Source: Branchipolynoe longqiensis (taxonomy: Eukaryota > Annelida > Polychaeta > Phyllodocida > Polynoidae). Taken from it: a stretch of 64,000 nucleotides of DNA. The notes beneath the pieces are model-generated. The model saw only the letters and a program-made list of their open reading frames with translations. It was not told the origin of the DNA and searched no databases. How positions within the stretch are numbered: position 1 is the stretch's first letter; the number at the start of each line of letters is the position of its first letter. Both the position numbers and the translations under genes were made by a program. Shown here one piece after another: positions 52,957 to 63,634 of this stretch. The stretch spans positions 32,629,884 to 32,693,883 of the forward strand of contig CM059197.1 of the NCBI GenBank assembly GCA_030323885.1, given 5' to 3'.

Positions 52957-53550
52957 GACAGGTAGGCATTGAGGATTTGCATGTGATATAGGCATCACAC
53001 TACTCCTGCTTCGTGGTTGGATAGAAGCAGTTCCTTCTACTATCAAGTGCATGTAAATAAAACAAAAAGCACACATCTATTCAGTGCTATGATCAAATTC
53101 TGTTATTTATTACCATGAATATTCAATCGGGGGTGTAAATAATGTTATTTATGAGAATAGTTTACTCAAAAAGTGAAATTTGGTCAATTTAAACCCAAAA
53201 TCCAAGCGGTATTAACGCTGGCGCCGCATTGGCAGCGATATCTTCGAAGGTAAACAAAACAAAAACAAGCACAAAGCTATTCACTGCTACGATCTAATTA
53301 TGTTATTTAGAACCATGAATGTTCACTCGGAGGTTGAAATAATGTTATTTAACACAATAAGTTACTCAAAAAGTTAAATTTGGTCAAATTAAACCCAAAA
53401 TCGGAGTGATATTAACACACACCACTGCATTGGCAGTGTTATAGCTGTACTTTCTATCCAACCATGATGGCCGACGAGGCACTGGTCACATGGTGCTAAT
53501 CGTTTGACCCAAATCCTCAATATTAGCCTGACAGCTCTGATATACTTGAA
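52955..53550. mobile_element. Inverted-repeat element with a duplicated core
   Basis: The arms share ATTGAGGATTTG and GGTTGGATAGAA in inverted order (52965-53030 versus 53455-53540). The core has two direct blocks, CACATCTATTCAGTGCTATG (53072) and CAAAGCTATTCACTGCTACG (53272), each going on to a RTTTRCTCAAAAAGT phrase and AAACCCAAAATCSRAG. The same core phrases occur, diverged, in 21574-21960. Confidence 0.65.
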
Positions 53551-54381
53551 TTTAATCGTAAGTCATTTTTACTTTATTTTCTCGGTGTTGACTTTTATTT
53601 GATCTCGAAGTGTTACCTTTTACTTTATTTGAAAGTGTTATTTTTTTTATACATTCTAAACTTTAAATTTTGGAGATACAGTTAAACGCCCTTAAGGGCT
53701 CCAACTCTCCATTTGTATATTCGATTTGCTCTATACAATGTCGCTCCAGCCAGCAAATTCTTGTGCACATGATTATCTATCTGATATGGTCATAAGAATC
53801 ATTTTACAACCACTTTAGTTAAATAACCGTATTATTAACAAAGTGTTCTTGTAATTCAATAGCGTAAATGAAGAAGGATTGTATTCCAAGGAATAAAAAT
53901 GAAAATCCTCTGGTGCGACTGACACTGGTCTACATCCAGAGGAGGCCACAGGTGCCGCCACCGGTACAGTGTTGGGTCTTATGGAGTATACCAATAATAA
54001 TAATAATTCCATTATGTATCTTTATACTTGCATAATGCATTATACATCACATATATATATAGTGTGTGTGTGGACGCGTTTAGTCATCAATTGGACAAAG
54101 GCGCTTTCAAGCCAGAACTTTGTTTACTATTATAGTGAGGACCTATCTTTTCTAGTCTGCTCCTTTGCAGGCAAGGTCACAAGGTCATGAATCCCAGAAT
54201 CTTATTTCATCCCCTTGACACGCTCAAGATGCTGCCTACTGCAATTCACTTTGTTGCTTGGCGTGTCCCATCAGAGGCATGCAGTTGCTGTCATCAGTGT
54301 GTGGCCTAGATGGTTAGCGACGATGCTGCATGCATCACTTTGCAGTGCCACAGCTCGATGCGCTGTGCAAATACCACATGT
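53551..54381. other. Unassigned sequence
   Basis: AT-leaning, with a (TAA)n run near 53991. Short frames of 60-73 codons without a domain. No call. Confidence 0.5.
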
Positions 54382-54732
54382 CGGGTGCGCAGTTTGAAAG
54401 GGTAGCCAGTTTAAAAGGGGGCTTTTCACAATGCGCATGCACATCAATTTCTGCCTGATTGAGATTCTACCTATATTTAATAACTTGTTAATTGCTTGTT
54501 AACTTGTTAGTGTAGAGGTTAATATATACTATCAAGCATAACATATTCACTACAATGATTCCTGACGGAATCCTTGCCTGTCTCACTCGTCCTACATTTG
54601 CAGAGAGCTCCTCCACTGACAGAAGCAAGCCAGAAATTCAGACAAGATTTCAGGCTTGGCATTCGACTTTGACGCATGCGCATTGCGAAAAGCCCTGTTT
54701 TAAACCGGGTACCCTTTCAAACTGCGACACCG
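54382..54732. mobile_element. 351 bp element with GTCGCAGTTTGAAAGGGTA ends
   Basis: The right end, reverse complemented, reads GGTGTCGCAGTTTGAAAGGG and matches the left (GGGTGCGCAGTTTGAAAGGG) over about 60 bp, with GGGCTTTTC and AATGCGCATGC at the inner edge of each arm. It has the same length and the same GTGTCGC and GCATGCGC features as the element at 50631-50981. Confidence 0.82.
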
Positions 54733-54794
54733 AGTGCAGAGCAATTTGAGGCTGGAGCTAACTATGGATGTCTGGTTTAGAGTAGTTTGTACAG

Positions 54795-54860
54795 GGATGA
54801 CAGATCTCCATGATTTTTTTGGATTTCTGCAATTTTTTTATATTTACCGAATAATGTTAA
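54795..54860 (+). mobile_element. MITE-G left-end fragment
   Basis: CAGGGATGACAGATCTCC, then TTTTATATTTACCGAATAAT, matches the first 65 bp of MITE-G. Confidence 0.7.
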
Positions 54861-54987
54861 ACAAAATGGCAAGTGGTTGGTGGCGCCCCGGGTCATGGCC
54901 AATGCGAGGCAAACCAGCAGGAGCGCCAGTTCTGGATAGTGAGGACTCACGGAACTAGACCAGACCAGGCAGCACTGCTCGCCCATT

Positions 54988-55053
54988 GGAAATAATATTG
55001 GCATATTCAACATATATACAACATAATATTGGCATATTCAACATATATACAAC
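54988..55053 (+). repeat. 33 bp unit, two copies
   Basis: AATATTGGCATATTCAACAT followed by ATATACAACA occurs twice head to tail. Confidence 0.85.
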
Positions 55054-55365
55054 ACAATACCACTTAGTGCATCATGGTGTGTGTGTATATGTGGGTTCAT
55101 CACCTACTACATCTTCCACCATCCATGGAATAAGGCTGAAAGATGCCACCCGGCGTGCTGGGTCGCAGTTTCAGTCCTTCCTAGGGGTGACCAGCAGAAC
55201 TAGGAACTAGGACCCCACGTGTTTGAAAACCTCACAAGTGAATGTCCTGAGGCCTGGTTTCTGATTTGATTCAAACAGTTTCGATTGTCACGCCGGCAAT
55301 GAGATGCAAGGCAGACGGACAGACACACACATATATATATATATATACATTCCCACCTACCTACC
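55054..55365. other. Unassigned sequence
   Basis: No supported feature; a short CACACATATATA run near 55325. Confidence 0.5.
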
Positions 55366-55369
55366 TATC

Positions 55370-56428
55370 CAGCTCCCCCCTCCTCCCTCGTTCCTGCTCC
55401 TTCCCCCCTTCCCTCCTCCCGCCTCCCCCTCTCTCCCCCTCCACCCCTCTCTCCCCCTCCTCCCTCCTCACCCCTCACTCCTCCCTCCTCACTCCTCCCT
55501 CCCTCCTCCCTCTTCCCTCTTCCCTTTTCCCTCTTCCCTCTTCCCTCTTCCCTCGTCCCTCGTCCCTCCTCCTCCCCCTCCCCGCCCCCTCCCTCCTCCC
55601 TCCCCCTCCCCATCCCTCCCTCCCCTCCTCCCTCCCCCTCCTCCCCTCCCTTTCCCTCCTCCCTCCCCTTCCTCCTCCTCCCCTCCCCCCCCTCCCTCCT
55701 CCTCTCCCCCCCTCCCTCCTCCCCCTCCCATCTAGCTCCTCCCTCCTCTCTCCTCCTTCCTCCCCCCCTCTCTCCTCCCTCCCCTCTCCTCCTCCCTCCC
55801 CCTCCCCTCCTCCTCCCTCCTCCCTCGTCCCTGCTCCTTCCCCCCTTCCCTCCTCCCGCCTCCCCCTCTCTCCCCCTCCACCCCTCTCTCCCCTCCTCCC
55901 TCCTCCCCCCTCACTCCTCCCTCCTCACTCCTCCCTCCCTCCTCCCTCTTCCCTCTTCCCTTTTCCCTCTTCCCTCTTCCCTCTTCCCTCGTCCCTCCTC
56001 CCTCCTCCTCCCCCTCCCCGCCCCCTCCCTCCTCCCTCCCCCCTCCCCCTCCCTCCCTCCTTCCCTCCTCCCCTCCCCCTCCCTACCCCTCCCTCTTCCC
56101 TCCTCCCCTCCCCTTCCCTCCTCCTCCCCTCCCCCCCCCTCCCCCTCCCTCCCTCTCCCCCCTCCCTCCTCCCCTCCCATCTAGCTCCTCCCTCCTCTCT
56201 CCTCCTTCCTCCCCCCTCTCTCCTCCCTCCTCCCTCCTCCTCCCTCCCCCTCCCCCTCCTCCTCCCTCCACTCCCCCTCCCTCTTCCCTCCTCCCGCTCC
56301 TCTCTCCCCCTCCCTCTCCCCCCTCCTCCTCCTCCCCTCTCTCCTCCCCCTCCCTCCCCCCTCCTCCCCCCCCACCCTCCTCCCTCCCTCCTCCCCATCC
56401 CCCTTCCCTCCCCCCTCCCCGCCCCTAA
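55370..56428. repeat. Pyrimidine tract with a duplication of about 440 bp
   Basis: More than 1 kb of CTCCCTC-type sequence. Marker phrases recur: CTGCTCCTTCCCCCC at about 55394 and 55831, CTTCCCTTTTCCCTCTTC at about 55520 and 55955, and CCATCTAGCTCCTCCCTCC at about 55729 and 56178. This shows a tandem duplication of roughly 437-449 bp inside the simple tract. The 405-codon Pro/Ser/Leu frame is compositional. Confidence 0.93.
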
Positions 56429-56879
56429 CACCCTGTCGATACCTCCAGGCAGACCCAGAGCTGCTGGTCCTCTGCGTTCTTGACGCAGTTCGATAGGACA
56501 GACGCGTCTCCTGCGTCCGCCTTTTCTCAGTTCTGCAACTTAATTCGCAATGTTCAGCGGGGCGTGTACTGTTACTGTGGTTTCCATGTATGATCAAAGG
56601 GACTTTGTCGGCATGCCGACAGCTCCTTGTCGCTGGTACCGAGTGTGATGCGTGGTGATTGTGGTGGGGTGGGGGTGGAGAGGGAGAGGGGAAGATGGAG
56701 GGAGGAAGGGATATAAGATTTCTCTCTATGACCTCTGATAGTATTCATCAATTATTCTTAGTTTTGAGATGTGTTTTGTGACACCGTTAATATGTGTATA
56801 TATTTATTACATATAATAAATATATAAATAATTGTTAATGCCTACCAAATTGCTAGAAGTTATATATACGCTTACCTCA
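56429..56879. other. Unassigned sequence
   Basis: CGATAGGACAGACGCGTCTC near 56491 is unique-looking. A 138-codon minus frame enters from the pyrimidine tract and is not supported. Confidence 0.5.
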
Positions 56880-57062
56880 TCTTCAACCTCACCCTCACTC
56901 TACCCTCAGCCTCCCCCTCCCACCCTCACCATCACCTGCTCTTCACCCTCTCTTCACCCTCACCATCACCCTCACCTGCTCTTCGCCCTTTCTTTGCCCT
57001 CACCTTCACGCTCACCCTCACCCTCACCCTCGCTCTCGCTCTCACCCTCACCCTCACCCTCG

Positions 57063-57107
<45 letters not shown>

Positions 57108-57115
57108 ACCCCTTT
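56880..57115. repeat. (CCCTCA)n minisatellite
   Basis: CCCTCA hexamers with CCTTCA, CGCTCT and CCATCA variants. It is not the CCCTAA telomere repeat. Confidence 0.95.
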
Positions 57116-57145
57116 GACGCCAGTAGTCGTGACCACGGTTAAAGT

Positions 57146-57648
57146 TGTGTAGTGGTCTGGGCTGACCTCTCAGGCAAGTAACCACATAGACAGGTAGGCG
57201 TGGGGAGTGTGTTGATATCAGGGAGCCTAGGTGGTGTAATGGTTAGCACACTGGCCCGGAATGCAAAGAGATGTGGGTTCGAGTCCCGCTCTAGGCACGG
57301 TATTTCCCATTTTCATCACCCCCACGACACTGGTTGCCGTGATCAGGATCCTGTACAAGCTTTGCGCTGTATGGTTGTTGAACCTACCCTGTGTATGTAT
57401 GTGTAAGTGCATTGCCTGTATGTATGTAATTGTAAGCATTACAAGACTTACAATTCCAGGGGGACGAGTGTAGTGGTCTGCGCTGACCTCTCAGGCAAGT
57501 AACCACATAGACAGGTAGGCGTGGGGAGTGTGTTGATATCAGGGAGCCTAGGTGGTGTAATGGTTAGCACACTGGCCCGGAATGCAAAGAGATGTGGGTT
57601 CGAGTCCCGCTCTAGGCACGGTATTTCCCATTTTCATCACCCCCACGA
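57146..57648 (+). mobile_element. SINE-B, 1.6 units in tandem
   Basis: The unit starts TGTAGTGGTCTGSGCTGACC (57146 and 57468, period about 322 bp). The tRNA-like part (57229-57299, 57551-57621) has a 7 bp acceptor stem GCCTAGG/TCTAGGC, a D-arm GTG...CAC, a good T-arm GTGGG TTCGAGT CCCGC, but mismatches in the anticodon stem and C instead of T at position 33. It is therefore tRNA-like and not a good tRNA gene. The second unit is cut at CCCCACGACA by a MITE-D. Confidence 0.82.
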
Positions 57649-58001
57649 CAGTTGCATAGTCGATACTTTTGAATTTCTGCAATTTTCGGGGATAAATACA
57701 TTATGCTAATCATTATATTCTAATGTAGTTTAGCTTGAAGTAACTTTTATTTTAAATGGCTAACTTTGTGGGTATTTAACGTCAAAACATGCCAAATTAA
57801 TTTTGACAAGCACATCAAAACTCTGGCCCACATAGACTTCAGTAGGAATACATTCTATTAAATTGACTTATTATGACTTTCTACGCAGCAAAAAATGCTT
57901 AATAAGTGCACTAGTATCTAAGTTGAATATCTAGAATTAAGTGTAGATGAGAGTTTTGATTTTGAAAATTTTATATTTTTATCGGACTATGCAACTTTAA
58001 C
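57649..58001 (-). mobile_element. MITE-D, complete, abutting SINE-B
   Basis: GTTGCATAGTCGATACTTTT to GGACTATGCAACTTTAA. The left TTAA is lost at the SINE-B junction and one base is missing from the terminal repeat. Confidence 0.88.
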
Positions 58002-58169
58002 TGCAGCAATAGACGAAGTGGTGAAGTACCACGTGGTACCGGTCTCGGACGCAGGCCCCGGAGTCTGTCACAAGAGGACGCTGTAAAGAAAAGCGGTGTC
58101 GCCGAATGGCGCTTCTGTAGCCGTCTCGGGAGACGAGGGCTGGTTGTGTCTGCCGGCATTCAGATTCTT

Positions 58170-58850
58170 GGGATCTTCCAGGGCGGGGCTGGGTGGGGAG
58201 GGGCGGAGAGGGCGGAGCGGAGCGGGCGGGGCGGGGAGGCGCGGGGCGGGGCGGGGTGGGAGGGGCAGGGCGGGGTGCGGCAGTAGAGAGGGCGGGGCGG
58301 CGCGCGGTGGGGCAGGACGGGGCGCGGTGGTAGACCGGGCGGGGCAGGGCGGTGTGTGGCGGTAGGCATGGAGGGGGGGTTGCGGTAGACCTGGCGGGGC
58401 AGGGCGGGGTGCGGTGGTAGGCACGGTGGTAGGCGGGGGGTGCGGAGCGCGGCGGTAGACTGGGCGGGGTGTGGCGGTAGGCGGGGCGGTAGGTGCAGGG
58501 TGGGGCTGGGCACGGCGGTAACCCAGGCGGGACAGGGCGCTGGCGGTGGTAGGCGGGACGGTAGGCGTGGGGTGCGGCGGTAGGTGGAGCGGTAGGCGTG
58601 GGGTGGGGCGGGGTGCGGCGGTAGACCGGGACGGGGCGAGGCGTGGTGCGGCAGCAGACCGGGGCTAGACGGTAGGCGTGGGGTGGGGTGGGGTGGGGTG
58701 CAGCGGTAGATCGGTGCGGGGCGGGGTGCGGTGGTACACCGGGGCGGGGCAGGGCGGGGCGGGAGACGGGGCGGAGCAGGGCGGGGTGCGGCGGTAGGCG
58801 GGGCAGGGCTGGGCGGGAGACGGGGCGGAGCGAGGCGGGGGCTACAGGCC
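58170..58850. repeat. GGGGCGGGG / GCGGTAGGCG minisatellite
   Basis: About 680 bp of degenerate units such as GGGGCGGGGTGCGGCGGTAG. Strongly G-rich on the plus strand with many tracts of four Gs, so quadruplex formation is likely. Overlapping frames of 287 and 118 codons are compositional. Confidence 0.93.
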
Positions 58851-59024
58851 TAACTATCAATCGGCCTGGCTCTGTTTACACCACGGTGTAGATACACGCC
58901 CGTCTACACTAATGGCTTCCCCGCCAGCGCCAGCAGATGAAAAGTATCAAAGCGCACGGCCGGAAAATGAGCAGCTCGCCGGCGTGGTGCCAGCGGTTCG
59001 CCGACCATCTCCAGACAGCCGCCG

Positions 59025-60268
59025 CCGACAGCTCACGTGGACGGAGATTTAAGCTGCATAGTCCGCTAAAAGCCTCACATTTCCACCGACAGCTCACACA
59101 GATGGAGATTAGAGCTGCATAGTCTGCTAAAAGCCTCACATTTCCACCGACATCTCACGTGGATGGAGATTAAAGCTGCATAGTCTGCTAAAAGCCTCAC
59201 ATTTCCACCGACAGCTCACACGGACACAGATTAAAGCTGCATAGTCTGCTAAAAGCCTCACATTTCCACCGACAGCTCACACAGACAGAGATTAAAGCTG
59301 CATAGTCCGCTAAAAGCCTCACATTTCCACCGACAGCTCATGTGGATGGAGATTAAAGCTGCATAGTCTGCTAAAAGCCTCACATTTCCACCGACAGCTC
59401 ACACGGACAGAGATTAAAGCTGCATAGTCTGCTAAAAGCCTCACATTTCCACCGACAGCTCACACGGACAGAGATTAAAGCTGCATAGTCTGCTAAAAAC
59501 CTCACATTTCCACCGACAGCTCACACGGACAGAGATTAAAGCTGCATAGTCTGCTAAAAACCTCACATTTCCACCGACAGCTCACACGGACAGAGATTAA
59601 AGCTGCATAGTCCGCTAAAAGCCTGACATTTCCACCGACAGCTCACACGGACAGAGATTAAAGCTGCATAGTCTGCTAAAAGCCTCACATTTCCACCGAC
59701 AGCTCATGTGGATGGAGATTAAAGCTGCATAGTCTGCTAAAAGCCTCACATTTCCACCGACAGCTCACACGGACAGAGATTAAAGCTGCATAGTCTGCTA
59801 AAAAGCCTCACATTGCCACCGACAGCTCACACGGACAGAGATTAAAGCTGCATAGTCTGCTAAAAGCCTCACATTTCCACCGACAGCTCACACGGACAGA
59901 GATTAAAGCTGCATAGTCTGCTAAAAGCCTCACATTTCCACCGACAGCTCACACAGACAGAGATTAAAGCTGCATAGTCCGCTAAAAGCCTCACATTTCC
60001 ACCAACAGCTCACACGGACAGAGATTAAAGCTGCATAGTCTGCTAAAAGCCTCACATTTCCACCGACAGCTCACACGGACAGAGATTAAAGCTGCATAGT
60101 CTGCTAAAAGCCTCACATTTCCACCGACAGCTCACACGGACACAGATTAAAGCTGCATAGTCTGCTAAAAACCTCACATTTCCACCGACAGCTCACACGG
60201 ACAGAGATTAAAGCTGCATAGTCTGCTAAAAACCTCACATTTCCACCGACAGCTCATGTGGATGGAGA
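59025..60268 (+). repeat. 61 bp satellite built from a MITE-D end, about 20 units
   Basis: Each unit is 24 bp (ACCGACAGCTCACACGGACA and GAGA) plus the first 37 bp of MITE-D (TTAAAGCTGCATAGTCTGCT to CATTTCC). MITE-D stubs start near 59049, 59110, 59170, 59231 and so on, every 61 bp, to 60269. Variants occur in the flank part (ATGTGGATGG, ACACAGACAG, ACACGGACAC) and at CCGC/CTGC, with occasional shared neighbours. Only one unit has an extra base (near 59801). There is no open frame. Confidence 0.97.
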
Positions 60269-60622
60269 TTAAAGCTGCATAGTCCGCTAAAAGCCTCACA
60301 TTTCCAAAACCAAAATAATTATTCAGATCTGATCCTACATATTTAACTTAGATACTGATGCACTTATTAGCCTTTGCAGCCATATAAAAGGGAATATTGA
60401 GTCAAGTTATTAGAACATGTCACTGCTGAAACCTATGGCGTCAGAGTTTTGGCATGCTTGCCAAAATTAATTATCCATGTTTGAACTTCAAGCATCTCCA
60501 AAGTTAGCAATTTAAAATGAAAGTTACTTCAAACTAAAGTAAAACACATTATAGCAATAAATATTATGTATTTATCTAAAAAAATGTCAGAAACTCAAAA
60601 CCGTCGGAATATGCAACCTTGA
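60269..60622 (+). mobile_element. MITE-D, complete, at the end of the satellite
   Basis: The 21st stub continues past CATTTCC into AAAACCAAAATAATTATTC and the whole MITE-D, ending GGAATATGCAACCTTGA (a changed right end). It is the evident source of the satellite's element-derived part. Confidence 0.92.
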
Positions 60623-60741
60623 TAACCAAGACCGGATAAACATAGATTAATAACAACACATGTTCGCGCACAACTCTGACATCTCCCAAGCATCTGCTCT
60701 TCCTCCTTTCAAGTCCTTGTTTTCTAAGTTGTAACCAAATT

Positions 60742-60800
60742 CTGTCCTGATATAACCTTAGATATTGCCAGGACGTAAAGCCCCAACAATCAACCATCTA
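60742..60800 (+). mobile_element. SINE-A tail fragment
   Basis: TCCTGATATAACCTTAGATA, then TTGCCAGGACGTAAAGCCCC and CAACAATCAACC. Confidence 0.75.
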
Positions 60801-60829
60801 ACCAAACTCCCATTGTTGTTTTATATTCA

Positions 60830-60916
60830 CCTCCTCCTCCCCCTCTCTCCATTTTCATCTCCATCTCCCGCTCTCTCCACCCCCCCCCCTCCCACACACA
60901 CACACACACACATACC
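60830..60916. repeat. Pyrimidine patch and (CA)n
   Basis: CTCCTCCTCC, a C run of nine, then CACACACACA. Confidence 0.9.
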
Positions 60917-61252
60917 CGCCCTCCCTACCTCTCGGGTTTTTGCTTGGCGATATCTGAGTGTTTGCGGGTGCGGGTTGGGAGCTGCTCGGAGCTGCTCCTC
61001 TCGTGTGTCGCAATGCAAAGCTCGCTCAGTGATGACTATTGACGGAGTGAGTGAAAAGCGACCGCTGTGCCCGCCGGGGCGGTAACGAACGCCCATGTTT
61101 GCGTTTCCGTATTCGCTTCCAGCCAACAACCCTTCTTCTACACGCCGTGATGGGGCTTCACTAAGCACTCACTGCGCAGCCTCCTCGTCACAAGTAGTTA
61201 GCAAATGACTGCTTCCGGCCGAATTGACCCGATACAAGGTGATAGCTTTTAT

Positions 61253-61254
<2 letters not shown>
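60917..61254. other. Unassigned GC-richer sequence
   Basis: Opposed frames of 106 and 113 codons without a recognisable domain. No call. Confidence 0.45.
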
Positions 61255-61295
<41 letters not shown>

Positions 61296-61312
61296 GATAT
61301 GTGTGTGTGTGT
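61255..61312. repeat. (TA)n and (TG)n microsatellite
   Basis: About 35 bases of TA, then TATATAGATATGTGTGTGTG. Confidence 0.95.
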
Positions 61313-61429
61313 AGTTGATACAATGTATGTGAGGAGAGGAGAAGTGCAATAACAGGGCAGAGAGAGAGAGAGAGGAACACAGGGAGGGAGAGAGAGCGCC
61401 GAAGCCAAAGAGACACATGGAGAGACAGA

Positions 61430-62015
61430 GACAGGGAGGCACATATGCACAGAGACACATATACACAGAGACACATATACACAAAGACACATATACACAG
61501 AGACACATAGACACAGAAACACATATACACAGAGACACATGAACACAGCGACACATATACACATATACACATATACACACAGGCACATATACACAGATAC
61601 ACATATACACATATACACAGAGACACATATGCACAGAGACACATATACACAGAGACACATATACACAGAGACACATGTACACAGAGACACATAGACACAT
61701 ATACACATATACACAGATACACAGATACACATATACACAGATACACATATACACAGAGACACATACACACAGAGACACATACACAGAGACACATATACAC
61801 AGAGACACATATACACAGACACACATAGCCACAGAGACACATACACAGAGCCACATAGACACAGAGACACATATACACAGACACACATTTACTCAGATAC
61901 ACATAGACACAGAGACAGAGACACATATACACAGAGACACATACACACATATACATATAGACACATAGACACAGAGATACATATACACAGAGACACATAT
62001 ATACAGAGACACAGA
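61430..62015. repeat. 16 bp minisatellite ACACATATACACAGAG
   Basis: More than 30 units, some shortened to ACACATATAC or ACACAGAT. As 16 is not a multiple of three, the minus strand stays open in all three frames, giving Cys/Val/Ser-rich frames of 232-284 codons that look like membrane proteins but are not genes. Confidence 0.96.
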
Positions 62016-62243
62016 GACACACGGAGACAAAGAGCGACAAAGAGACAGGGAACCAGGTAGACATACTGAGACAGATACTCCAAGGCAAACCAAGAGACCC
62101 CAAGATAGACAGGGACAGTCAGACAGAGACTGAAAGAGAGACAGATTCGGACAGCAGATACATATACAGACAGACAGGGAGAGACAAACAGAGACAAACA
62201 GAGACAAATGGGGACAAAGTGGGACCGACAGAGACCGACAGAC

Positions 62244-62276
<33 letters not shown>

Positions 62277-62605
62277 AACAGAGGCAGACACAGACAGACA
62301 CAGACAGACTCAGCCAGACACATACAGACACATGCAAACACATGCAGACACATACATACCGACACGGACAGAAACAGACACAAACAGACAGACACAGACA
62401 TACACAGGCAGAAACGGACAGAGACGGACAGAAACAGACAGACGCATGCATACATACACAAACACAGAAACAGACAGACACAGACAGAAACAGGCAGGGG
62501 ACATATAGAAACACAGAAAGAGATAGATGCGGACATACACAGACAGAACCGGACAGACTGGGACTGGCAGAGACCAGCACGGACAGGCAGAGACAGGCAT
62601 AGAGA
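62016..62605. repeat. (CAGACA)n-type minisatellite
   Basis: ACAGACAGA, CAGACACA and GACAGAAA words with a (TA)n break at 62246-62276. It continues the preceding array with a changed unit. Confidence 0.9.
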
Positions 62606-63312
62606 CAGACACGACGTACTACTACTAGTGTTTGTTTTAATTCATCATGGGCTACTCAGCCAACAACATGGCGACGCGGAACGGTGGCAGCCATATTGGT
62701 TTTGGAAGAATTGGTGTATGTTGGGGGGGGGCGATGGGGGGTGGCGGGTGAGTGGGTGGTGTTCTGCCGCTCTGCGCCTGCGCCTGCGCTGACGCCGACT
62801 GAGGATGAGTGGACCAATCAGCGATGCGGGATCCGGTCTACAAACGCAGCGCGCATATATACTCAGTTCCTCTTGATTAGATCGAGGACTGTGATGAGGG
62901 GGGGCGATGTGCGGAAAAGCGGGTGGGGGTGGGTGAGTGGGGAGAAGAGGGGCGAGGAAGAAGAGAAGAGAAGAAAAGAAAAGGGTGGGTGGGTGAAACT
63001 GGAGGAGGGTACTGAGAGGGCTGCGGTATAAATGCTAGAGGCTGCATATGAGGACCTTAGGTTTTCCGCCACAGTCTTCCTCCACTCACCGACCCGCGCT
63101 CATCGATACCAGCGGATGATGGGATGGTGAAGGGGCGGCCGGCGACTGAAAGTAGTCCCCGGAGGAGTTGGCCGGGCGGAGGTGGCTGTTTGCCCGCGGG
63201 CGGCTGCTGGGCACATTGGCCCTCCACCCTCGCCGTTGCCGGCTTCTCATGAACGCTTCCACATTATGCTCCTATTTATAATCAGTAAGAATAGTCATCG
63301 GATATTCTTTCT
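62606..63312. other. GC-richer unassigned region, possible promoter
   Basis: CpG-containing sequence with TGCGCCTGCGCCTGCGCTG (about 62775) and a TATAAAT at 63027-63033. No splice-linked coding frame could be established. A gene start is possible but unproven; the frame at 62684-63031 has no recognisable domain. Confidence 0.4.
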
Positions 63313-63628
63313 AAAGGCCCTTGTCACACCTCACCGGATTGGGGGAAACGGAGAGAAACTGAACAAAGTCCGTTTTGTGTCCGTACAAGTTTTGAACATG
63401 CATAAAACTAGGAATGGATGCCGCAGGACTGACATCTAGGGTTCTTGTCCGGTTTGAGTTTGTTTCGTCTGTTGGCTATGCATTCATGTCCGTTTCATGT
63501 CCGTTTCATGTCCGTTTCATGTCCGTTTCATGTCCGTTTCATGTCCGTTTCATGTCCGTTTCATGTCCGTTTCATGTCCGTCTCGATAGCGCAACATTTA
63601 GACACATTTTAATACATTTTGATTCTTA
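63313..63628 (+). mobile_element. Repeat F copy 2 with an expanded 11 bp array
   Basis: AAGGCCCTTGTCACACCTCA, CCGTACAAGTTTTGAACATG and, at the end, ACATTTTGATTCTTATATC. It contains nine TTTCATGTCCG units (about 63485-63583) against three in the 11.3 kb copy. The frame through the array only translates the repeat. Confidence 0.8.
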
Positions 63629-63634
63629 TATCAC

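Noticed and set aside
55266..56597. A proline-rich protein of 405 codons
   Set aside because: Compositional frame in a CTCCCTC tract; both strands are open at the same time.
56880..57115. Interstitial telomere repeat
   Set aside because: The hexamer is CCCTCA, not CCCTAA; the short TTAGAC array at 41143 also differs from TTAGGG.
57229..57299. A tRNA gene (Ser-GGA-like)
   Set aside because: The acceptor and T arms are good, but the anticodon stem has mismatches, position 33 is C here, a serine variable arm is missing, and the sequence is part of a 322 bp repeat.
57997..58860. A 287-codon frame rich in Pro, Ala and His
   Set aside because: It is the complement of the G-rich minisatellite, and overlapping frames on both strands are equally open.
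59025..60268. CRISPR-like regular repeats
   Set aside because: Units are contiguous without variable spacers, and the setting is a eukaryotic genome. It is a satellite.
61169..62103. Cys/Val-rich frames of 232-284 codons that look like membrane proteins
   Set aside because: They are the minus-strand translation of the 16 bp ACACATATACACAGAG array; several frames are open at once.
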